Source: Westiellopsis prolifica IICB1
GTDB lineage: Bacteria; Cyanobacteriota; Cyanobacteriia; Cyanobacteriales; Nostocaceae
Direction: 5' to 3'
Length of the DNA: 32,652 bases
Assembly: GCF_004323185.1 (NCBI RefSeq)
Contig: NZ_NAPS01000001.1
Span: 3,327,684-3,360,335, forward strand
Part shown: positions 7,226 to 12,806 of the stretch, piece by piece
How positions within the stretch are numbered: the stretch's first letter is position 1
Layout of the letters: each line of letters opens with the position of its first letter
Position numbers and translations under genes: made by a program
Notes under the pieces: generated by a model
The model's input: the letters and a program-made list of their open reading frames with translations, nothing else
What the model was told of the DNA's origin: nothing
Databases searched by the model: none

Positions 7226-8077
7226 CTAACGTCGTTTCTTCCCTTTTTGCCAACTTTGACTATTGGGTTTTTGGCTAAATTCTCCCTTGGGAAATAGTCG
7301 TTGTTCTAATTCTTCATAGCTTCCTTCAAAATCACAATGACCGTAAAGAGGACATTGACGACAATAAACACCTTCTGTGTAGCGTTCCAAGTTTTCGCGG
7401 TTGAAGTAATACGGTTTGTGGCTGAAGGTGCTAGCTACCCATTGCCATGACATATTATTACTAGCTGGGTCGCCATCTAAAAGATGTTCGAGAAACCATT
7501 TAGCTCCAGCTTGCCACTGAATACGCCGCCAATGGATGATATAAGCTGCCATCCACATACGGGCGTGGTTATGAAGATAGCCTGTTTCTCGCAGTTCTTT
7601 GCTGAAACTATCGATACATATTCTGTCTGTTGTACCTTGTCTGATATCTTCGGGTAGTTCCGGCGCGTAGTTGCTCTTGGTATAGCCTGTTTTATATTCT
7701 TCTTGGTCTTGCCAGATCGTACTTCCCAGTTTGACATACAGCCGTTGCCAGTAGTCGCGCCAACCTAATTCATTAATTAGTTTAGTGATCTCATCTTGGT
7801 TTTGCACCCGATCAAGCACATAATTTCGGATTTCGCGCAAACTGAGAACCCCATAACGAATATAGGGAGAAAGCCGGGTGACTGCACCTGTAAAAAAATT
7901 ACGTGTTTTTGCGTATTTAGCTGGGTCTACTTTTTGCAGTACTTTCTCAGCAGCTTGACGTCCACCAACTGTTTGACTGATGTGATCATCGCGTTCTACC
8001 GCTTGAGGAAATTGTTCGCGCAGGTAAGCTACCAACTCATCACGGTTGGCAAATTCGCGTTGCATGTCTTGAGTCAT
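7226..8077 (-). CDS. Short cryptochrome/photolyase-like FAD-binding domain protein
   Basis: This 283-residue protein matches only the C-terminal FAD-binding half of the photolyase/cryptochrome superfamily. The N-terminal alpha/beta antenna domain is absent. Diagnostic segments are LSPYIRYGVLSLREI (about 69-83), ELGWRDYWQ (about 104-112), the flavin-site stretch ETGYLHNHARMWMAAYI (about 160-176), and DGDPASNNMSWQWVASTFSHKPYYFN (about 202-227). The C-terminus carries CRQCPLYGHC, a CxxCx5C cluster not typical of classical CPD photolyases, then a basic Lys/Arg-rich tail. Similar stand-alone FAD-domain proteins are common in cyanobacteria and usually annotated as photolyase-like. Whether it repairs DNA, senses light or does something else is unknown. 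The gene is convergent with the DUF2887 remnant. Confidence 0.85.
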   Translation of the reverse strand: MTQDMQREFANRDELVAYLREQFPQAVERDDHISQTVGGRQAAEKVLQKVDPAKYAKTRNFFTGAVTRLSPYIRYGVLSLREIRNYVLDRVQNQDEITKLINELGWRDYWQRLYVKLGSTIWQDQEEYKTGYTKSNYAPELPEDIRQGTTDRICIDSFSKELRETGYLHNHARMWMAAYIIHWRRIQWQAGAKWFLEHLLDGDPASNNMSWQWVASTFSHKPYYFNRENLERYTEGVYCRQCPLYGHCDFEGSYEELEQRLFPKGEFSQKPNSQSWQKGKKRR

Positions 8078-8084
8078 CCGATTT

Positions 8085-8118
8085 TAGATTTGAGATTTTG
8101 GATTTTGGATTTTAAATT
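8085..8118. repeat. GATTTTGGATTTTGGATT-type short repeat
   Basis: Degenerate tandem ATTTTGG/ATTTGAG units lie immediately upstream of the photolyase-like gene. The same motif recurs at 16931-16959 and 24800-24822, each time just upstream of a minus-strand gene start. Confidence 0.75.
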
Positions 8119-8210
8119 GAATACACAGATAAATCTGGTATCAGTCATTTGTCAACGTAACAAGAGCTAGAGAAAGTTTAATCGCTCAATTAGTATAACG
8201 TGGGCAAACA

Positions 8211-8416
8211 AAAGCGATCGCCTAACTCATATCTTGCATTAGCTTTTCATCCCGCCAATAAATAAATTTATTGGCTAATAGCTAAAGTCAGATAAATCTG
8301 ACTAGGACGATGTTTGAGTCCGTTAAAACGGACTTATGCTATTAGCCTCAGAATTAATTCTGAGGCGGGATACAAGGTTGGTGCAAGATATCAGCTAACT
8401 TAAGTGCGATCGCTTT
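8211..8416. mobile_element. Nested-palindrome, MITE-like element with cloverleaf fold
   Basis: Three matched arm pairs define the ends: AAAGCGATCGC (8211-8221) with GCGATCGCTTT (8406-8416), ATATCTTGCA (8229-8238) with TGCAAGATAT (8382-8391), and ATCCCGCC (8249-8256) with GGCGGGAT (8364-8371). Within these, GGCTAATAGC (8274-8283) pairs with GCTATTAGCC (8338-8347) and encloses two hairpins (8286-8303 and 8317-8334). Further hairpins flank it at 8254-8275 and 8346-8365. No open frame is present. The whole looks like a non-autonomous mobile element or a repeated structured RNA. It fills the 359-bp gap between two minus-strand genes. Confidence 0.75.
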
Positions 8417-8436
8417 GTGTAATGCAGAGTTTGTAC

Positions 8437-8958
8437 TTATCTCAAGGTAATTGCAGTTGCATCTGGTGCTAGTCTGATATCTCTGGCAATGATTACAGGC
8501 TTGTTGACGTAATCTTGGTAATATTGGTCTTGGAGACTGAGTTTGTATTGCTGTTCGATTTCCTCAATTGCTAAGTCACGAACCTCACCAGTGACTTGAA
8601 TGACGTTTTCGCGATCGCTTGGTAAGTCAAAAGGCCGACCAGAAGCATTTATAACTAAAATTGGATCACCACCAAAGAATCTGCGATCGTTGACTGTAAA
8701 GGAAGTTAAACCAACTTTTTCCAGTGGTCTACTTCTGACAGTTACAGTTTTACCAATCAATTCGTCAGGATAGTTGACTACTTCAGATGTAGTAACAAGT
8801 TGTGCAGTAGGAGTAGTTAACGGTTCTTCATTCGTATAGGAAAGTTTTACAAACACAGCCAGTAGTGCTATGGTAATTACTACTTTTGCTTCCCAAAGAC
8901 CCTTGAATATGTCTTTGTTTGGGTTGATATTATTTCGCTTGTCGCCACTTTCAGCCAT
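8437..8958 (-). CDS. Membrane-anchored protein of unknown function
   Basis: A 173-residue protein. The first 24 residues are polar (ESGDKRNNINPNKD). They precede one hydrophobic segment, VVITIALLAVFVKLSY (about 26-41), so it is probably an N-in, single-pass or signal-anchor protein with an extracytoplasmic domain. That domain is beta-rich: LIGKTVTVRSRPLEKVGLTSF, DPILVINASGRPF and NVIQVTGEVRDL suggest an OB-like fold. It ends with YVNKPVIIARDIRL. I do not recognise a characterised family. The AT-rich, STRR3-bearing upstream region (8975-9000) separates it from the AIM24 gene, which is divergent. Confidence 0.7.
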   Translation of the reverse strand: MAESGDKRNNINPNKDIFKGLWEAKVVITIALLAVFVKLSYTNEEPLTTPTAQLVTTSEVVNYPDELIGKTVTVRSRPLEKVGLTSFTVNDRRFFGGDPILVINASGRPFDLPSDRENVIQVTGEVRDLAIEEIEQQYKLSLQDQYYQDYVNKPVIIARDIRLAPDATAITLR

Positions 8959-9102
8959 AATTCAAGACTCTCTTTTAACAGTTATCAGTTATTACTTATT
9001 CATTGATTGAAGTAATTTAAAATTTGTCTTGTCTCAATGAGAAGACAAATTTGATTAAACTTATTTATGCAAAAGAAACTTAAATAATGCCTAGATTTAA
9101 AC

Positions 9103-9197
9103 CAGGAATTACGCAAAAAATAACGCACATTTGCGGTAATTCATGAATTACCGCTACGCAAGAATAAGGTTTTCGATCACATCTTGCCTAAGTCCTG
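9103..9197 (-). mobile_element. 95-bp MITE, copy 1 (inverted relative to copy 2)
   Basis: The element begins CAGGAATTACGCAA and ends TTGCCTAAGTCCTG, imperfect terminal inverted repeats of the CAGGACTTACGCAA type. It has an internal palindrome, GGTAATTCATGAATTACC. The reverse complement of 10283-10377 matches it over the same 95 bp with only scattered differences. It is non-coding, so mobility would depend on a transposase elsewhere. Confidence 0.85.
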
Positions 9198-9393
9198 TTA
9201 AACGATATTCAAGTATAAGATTACGGTTATTAAGTAATAAATTCTTCTTGCTCAGGTAATAATAAATTCCCTTTCATGGGACAGAGTTATATGCATCTAC
9301 CAGATGAAAGAGAGCATATATTTTTCTATATCTAAAGGTAGTGTAATTAATTAGAATAGAGTGATGGCATTCCTAAATCATTCATGAAAAACA

Positions 9394-9426
9394 AGATCCC
9401 CGACTTGTCTAATAAGTCGGGGATCT
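9394..9426. repeat. Dispersed GATCCCCGACTT hairpin, copy 1
   Basis: AGATCCCCGACTT pairs with AAGTCGGGGATCT around a short loop. It is one of five copies in the window (others at 15056, 17067, 23152 and 27043). It lies upstream of the AIM24 gene, in a divergent gap, so a pure terminator role is unlikely here. Confidence 0.9.
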
Positions 9427-9507
9427 GGTCAATAAAAAATTAAATGTATTGACAAATACTGCAAAAATGAATACACCTAATTAAATCATGATTGGAGATG
9501 TATAAGA

Positions 9508-10242
9508 ATGCAATATCAAGTTAAGATTTTAGAACCAACAGATTTATGGTATTTACAAAATAACATTAATAAAGAAACCAACAGATATTACCATCCAACA
9601 AAAGATATTCCTTTTGTTCAACAAGTAGAAATCAGACTTGAAAACTCTGGAGTGATCATTCAAAAAGGATCATTGCACAGGTGCATTGGTAAATTAAATT
9701 ATGGTGTTTATAAAACTGATAACCGTTTGAAAGATATGTGGGTAGCCTTGAGAACGGAGATTGATTACAACGCACCTGTGTATCAAGGTACTGGTATGGT
9801 TTACCTTGAGCCTAGACAAAAAGGAGATTTTTTAAATTACACATCTATTGACTTCTCAGAGCGGGAGCAATGGGAATTTGATGATGGTATCTTCCAGTTT
9901 TGTTCGGATAATGTAGTTATCGGAGCCAAAAGATTAAAATTCCGACAAATTGCAGGCTCCGGTGACGGTAAATGGAGACTTGCTATCAAAGCTTTACCTG
10001 GACAAATTGCTCGCGTGTTGACGGGTACTACATCACCAGCTAGAGTCATTGAACTCAGCAGAGGAGAGATTTTGATTGCTGACTATGACATGGTGAAAGG
10101 ATACACAAACGGTATTGAGGAAGATTATCGCAAATTAGGTCACTTTGGCAAAAGTGGTGGCGAGGGTTTTGTCTGGGTGTATGGCGGTGAAGGTAAATTA
10201 TTGGTGAGTGAAAACGATGGTATTGGTCTAGATTCACATTAG
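9508..10242 (+). CDS. AIM24-family protein
   Basis: A 244-residue soluble beta-rich protein resembling the AIM24 family (Pfam PF01987 type), found across bacteria and in mitochondria; its molecular role is poorly defined. Supporting segments are EIRLENSGVIIQKGSLHRCIGKL (about 41-63, the family's 'high-affinity surface plus GS' strand), YQGTGMVYLEPRQKGDF (about 92-108), and EREQWEFDDGIFQFCSDNVVIGAKR (about 116-141), equivalent to the 'VDDGxFxAxxxxV' segment. The C-terminus PARVIELSRGEILIADYDMVKGYT fits the last family strands. GGAG lies about 10 bp before the ATG. It is the only gene between two inverted copies of the same MITE, each a few dozen to a few hundred bp from its ends. Confidence 0.7.
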   Translation: MQYQVKILEPTDLWYLQNNINKETNRYYHPTKDIPFVQQVEIRLENSGVIIQKGSLHRCIGKLNYGVYKTDNRLKDMWVALRTEIDYNAPVYQGTGMVYLEPRQKGDFLNYTSIDFSEREQWEFDDGIFQFCSDNVVIGAKRLKFRQIAGSGDGKWRLAIKALPGQIARVLTGTTSPARVIELSRGEILIADYDMVKGYTNGIEEDYRKLGHFGKSGGEGFVWVYGGEGKLLVSENDGIGLDSH

Positions 10243-10282
10243 AGATCTGTTAAAACACCCATCGTTGAGGTTTTAGGCGTTT

Positions 10283-10377
10283 CAGGACTTACGCAAGATG
10301 TGACCGAAAACCTTATTCTTGCGTAGGGGTAATTCATGAATTACCCCAAATGCGCGTTATGTTTTGCGTAAGTCCTG
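10283..10377 (+). mobile_element. 95-bp MITE, copy 2
   Basis: It begins CAGGACTTACGCAAG and ends TTGCGTAAGTCCTG: near-perfect 14-bp terminal inverted repeats with an internal GGGGTAATTCATGAATTACC palindrome. It is the inverted partner of 9103-9197 and of identical length. Its termini match each other better than those of copy 1, so copy 2 may be the younger insertion. Confidence 0.87.
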
Positions 10378-10436
10378 TGTTTGACCAAGAATGGTTTGTG
10401 GCATCATATTTTATATGACCTTAATAGAGGTTGGGT

Positions 10437-10476
10437 AAGAGAGGCGTTGTCTACTTGCAGGTGGGACGCCTCTCTT
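10437..10476 (+). terminator. Long-stem hairpin, possible terminator
   Basis: AAGAGAGGCGT (10437-10447) pairs perfectly with ACGCCTCTCTT (10466-10476), with an 18-nt loop and an AT-rich tail (ATTTGTATATT). It may terminate transcripts from the AIM24 gene; the missing uninterrupted T-run lowers confidence. Confidence 0.5.
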
Positions 10477-10595
10477 ATTTGTATATTAATACGACTGGCT
10501 ATTATTTGCAATAGCTTTTTAAATATTATTACATAATATCGTGCATCCACAATATCGTCAGCTATATTGAATATGTCGCGTGAGGAAATAGTACT

Positions 10596-10742
10596 TTGAC
10601 TGAAAAAATGAGCCGGACTAGTATCACAATTCCAGATCCACTATTTGAGTGGTTTAAACAGTATTGCAATAAACAGAAGCGATCGATGTCAGCTCAAATC
10701 AGCTTTATGATTGAGCAACTGAAGGAATCTGAGGATAAATAA
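10596..10742 (+). CDS. Small ribbon-helix-helix (CopG/Arc-like) protein
   Basis: A 48-codon frame (TTG start at 10596) or 44 codons from the ATG at 10608. The sequence SRTSITIPDPLFEWFKQYCN followed by KRSMSAQISFMIEQLKES fits the ribbon-helix-helix fold: a short beta strand (TSITIP) for DNA contact, helix A, a turn, and helix B with SAQISFMIEQL. Such proteins are antitoxins or small transcriptional repressors. GAGGA at 10582 is spaced well for the TTG (about 9 bp) and too far from the ATG, so MTEKMSRTS... is the preferred N-terminus. No toxin-like partner gene is adjacent on either side. It lies about 440 bp upstream of the CRISPR array. Confidence 0.7.
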   Translation: MTEKMSRTSITIPDPLFEWFKQYCNKQKRSMSAQISFMIEQLKESEDK

Positions 10743-10802
10743 GTTCTCAGAACTTCCTGAGATTGCAATTTTTGTTGGAAATCAAAGTAAGTCGGCACAA
10801 AT

Positions 10803-10893
10803 GTAGAGACGTGCCATGGCACGTCTGGTACTCGTTGGGGTCGTCATTTGTCATTGGTCATTGGTCATTTGTCATTGGTCATTAGTAAGAATT
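10803..10893. repeat. Variant palindrome plus STRR2 units
   Basis: GTAGAGACGTGCCATGGCACGT (palindromic core 10806-10825) is a sequence variant of the GACGCGAT palindrome family that keeps the GTAGAGACG/CGTCT outer arms. It is followed by TCATTGGTCATT-type STRR2 units, some degenerate to TCATTTG (10847-10893). Confidence 0.8.
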
Positions 10894-10982
10894 TTAGGCT
10901 TGTTTACTTTCCGTAACATGGTTAGGTTTATTCCCGCCTACTTACTTAAGTTGACAAAAAGAGTGAGCGATCGTACTCTGAT

Positions 10983-11183
10983 TTAAGTGTCTCGAACCTC
11001 ATCGACACACCTCGCCCGAACCTTGAAAACCGCATAATTTCGTTGAGGTGTGTCGATACCTTGTGCAGCAAGGTTTACAGGCTGCAAAATTGGCAACTTT
11101 CTGAAATTTTTTTCCCATTTTTCAGAGGTGTGTCGATTAGGGGGTCTAGAATCCTCTCTGTGTAAGCTTTCTAGATGTGAACT
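10983..11183 (+). promoter_or_regulatory. Putative CRISPR leader
   Basis: This non-coding, AT-containing stretch lies immediately before the first CRISPR repeat. The 13-mer GAGGTGTGTCGAT occurs directly at 11045-11057 and 11126-11138 and as its reverse complement at about 11000-11012. A T-run with CCATTTTT follows the middle copy. The position next to the conserved repeats, opposite the degenerate terminal repeat, makes it the leader. Transcription is predicted on the + strand. The motifs could be binding sites for integration host proteins or adaptation factors. Confidence 0.7.
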
Positions 11184-11890
11184 CTTTACAATCACGTCGC
11201 CCCGAAAGGGGATGTAAACGTGATGAGCAGGAATCTGACCTAAGAAACCATCAATCCCTTTACAATCACGTCGCCCCGAAAGGGGATGTAAACACGAACT
11301 CATTATCAATGCGCGCTGGTTTTTTCCTTGCCTTTACAATCACGTCGCCCCGAAAGGGGATGTAAACGTTTATTGTATTTTACTACCAACTGGGTCCAGC
11401 CTTGAACTTTACAATCACGTCGCCCCGAAAGGGGATGTAAACAAATTTCAAAGTTTGAGGATCCAGAAACAGGCGGAACTTTACAATCACGTCGCCCCGA
11501 AAGGGGATGTAAACTTGCATAAAAGATGGATCCAAGACACACTGCCGTGAGAGTCCTTTACAATCACGTCGCCCCGAAAGGGGATGTAAACCAAGGATAA
11601 AAGTGAAAGACGCAACACCTCCCTTACTTTACAATCACGTCGCCCCGAAAGGGGATGGAAACTCAGCAAGGGCTAGTTGAACTTCAAAGATTGCAAAAAG
11701 ACTTTACAATCACGTCGCCCCGAAAGGGGATGGAAACGTACAGGATCCAGCCGATGCGCTCCTTGCGTTTGGGTCGGACTTTACAATCACGTCGCCCCGA
11801 AAGGGGATGGAAACATTTGAGTCACCAGCCACGCCAAACGACGAGCGTCTCGAACTTTACAATCACATCGCCCCGAAAGGGGATGTAAAC
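11184..11890 (+). CRISPR. CRISPR array, 10 repeats and 9 spacers
   Basis: Repeats are 36 bp, beginning CTTTACAATCACG and ending GGGGATGTAAAC or GGGGATGGAAAC, with a central CCCCGAAAGGGG hairpin (GNRA loop). Repeat starts: 11184, 11258, 11332, 11407, 11479, 11556, 11627, 11702, 11779 and 11855. Spacers are 38, 38, 39, 36, 41, 35, 39, 41 and 40 bp. Repeats 1-6 end GTAAAC, repeats 7-9 end GGAAAC, and repeat 10 ends GTAAAC and carries CACATCG for CACGTCG, so it is the degenerate trailer end. The 3' AAAC handle and the leader on the left put crRNA on the + strand. No cas gene lies in the window; the repeat style resembles cyanobacterial type I-D or III arrays, but type cannot be assigned. Confidence 0.97.
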
Positions 11891-11959
11891 TGGAATGACC
11901 AGCCGCAAACCCAGTGATATCAAGTTCAGATAATTAGTTATACTTCCCACAGTTATTGC

Positions 11960-12329
11960 AACCCCACCCCTTAATCCCCTCCCCGCTTGCGGCTACGGTG
12001 TACACACAAGTCTTATAAAGTTGCCTAGTGGCGTTTTGATCCCCCCTAACCCCCCTTGAAAAGGGCAGGGCTGTTTCATTCTTAAAAGGAAAAAAGTGGA
12101 AACTTTGAAATCTCGTTCTGTTTTGATTAGATATTCGTTATTAACGAACTAAAAAAGAGGGTTTGAGATTTTACTCTCGAAAATGAAACAGTCCTGCCTT
12201 GAAAAGGGGGGAACTAGAATCAAAGTCCCCCTTTTTAAGGGGGATTTAGGGGGATCAGAGGATTTGTGTGTACACCGCAGGCTTGCGGGGAGGGGCTGTT
12301 TTGGCGTTAGACAAAACCGGGGTGGGGTT
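11960..12329. mobile_element. 370-bp nested inverted-repeat (MITE-like) element
   Basis: Ordered complementary arms lie on both sides of a central palindrome: AACCCCACCCC (11960-11970) with GGGGTGGGGTT (12319-12329), the CCCTCCCCGCTTGCGG region (about 11977-11992) with the GCTTGCGGGGAGGGG region (about 12281-12295), CGGTGTACACACAA (11996-12009) with TTGTGTGTACACCG (12264-12277), ATCCCCCCTAACCCCCCTT (12039-12057) with its partner at 12237-12255, and GGGCTGTTTCATT (about 12068-12080) with AATGAAACAGTCC (about 12182-12194). The centre is near TTCGTTATTAACGAA (about 12132-12146). No coding sequence is supported. It sits 70 bp after the CRISPR array and looks like a non-autonomous element or several nested ones. 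Confidence 0.75.
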
Positions 12330-12472
12330 CTTTGAGAATTATGTCGTAGACTACCTTTACCCCTCACGGTGATTAAAACTCTTTATCTACGTGGTTTTTT
12401 AAAAGTTCATTCAACCAAGAACCGCGATTAAATTAAATGTTATTTGCGATCGCGTAGCGTCTACTTTGCACC

Positions 12473-12745
12473 ATCGCTTTGACGTTTGTGACGAATGTCG
12501 TTTCATTCATAAGGAACGTCGCGACGTTAGCCACAAATGTCGTGATGTTCTTTATGAATGGCGCGACGTTACCCACAAACGTCGCGACGTTACCCACAAA
12601 CGTCGCGACGTTACCCACAAACGTCGCGATGTTAGTCACAAACGTCGCGATGTTAGTCACAAACGTCGCGATGTTAGCCACAAACGTCGCGATGTTGGTC
12701 ACAAACGTCGCGATGTTCTTTATGAACAAGACGATGTTAACTAAA
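12473..12745. repeat. 13-unit, 21-bp tandem array of palindromes
   Basis: Thirteen units start every 21 bp without slippage from 12473 to 12725. The core AACGTCGCGACGTT (perfect in the units at 12515, 12578 and 12599) is a 14-bp palindrome; later units read AACGTCGCGATGTT. Linkers are mostly ACCCACA, AGTCACA, AGCCACA or CTTTATG. Because 21 is a multiple of three and the unit is palindromic, open frames exist on both strands (for example HKRRDVT, TNVATLP and NIATFVT heptapeptides), so openness is not evidence of a gene. The array ends about 70 bp before the topoisomerase start codon. Confidence 0.92.
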
Positions 12746-12806
12746 GCGTATTGTATGATAAAGAGCTAAGAACTTATTTTGAAGCCACATCCATAGTTCA
12801 GGTATC

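Larger units (their letters stand above)
8959..9507. other. Divergent intergenic region with MITE and hairpin
   Basis: It contains STRR3-like CAGTTATCAG units (8979-8990), a 95-bp MITE copy (9103-9197), an AT-rich stretch to about 9360, and a GATCCCCGACTT hairpin (9394-9426) preceded by GGCATTCCTAAATCATT (9366-9382). No gene is visible. The promoter of the AIM24 gene should lie after 9426. Confidence 0.7.
10243..10607. other. Gap after the AIM24 gene
   Basis: It holds MITE copy 2 (10283-10377) and a strong hairpin at 10437-10476. The AT-rich stretch after 10476, up to GAGGAAA at 10582, probably carries the promoter and ribosome-binding site of the small gene that follows. No other coding sequence is supported. 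Confidence 0.6.

Noticed and set aside
10983-11888. Open frames through the CRISPR array (HPLSGRRDCK-like repeats)
   Set aside because: They are translations of the 36-bp repeats and spacers; the regular repeat-spacer layout is decisive.
12433-12769. Open frames on both strands across the 21-bp array before topA
   Set aside because: The unit length is a multiple of three and the unit is palindromic and stop-free, so any phase stays open. Three frames being equally open gives no support for a particular protein.
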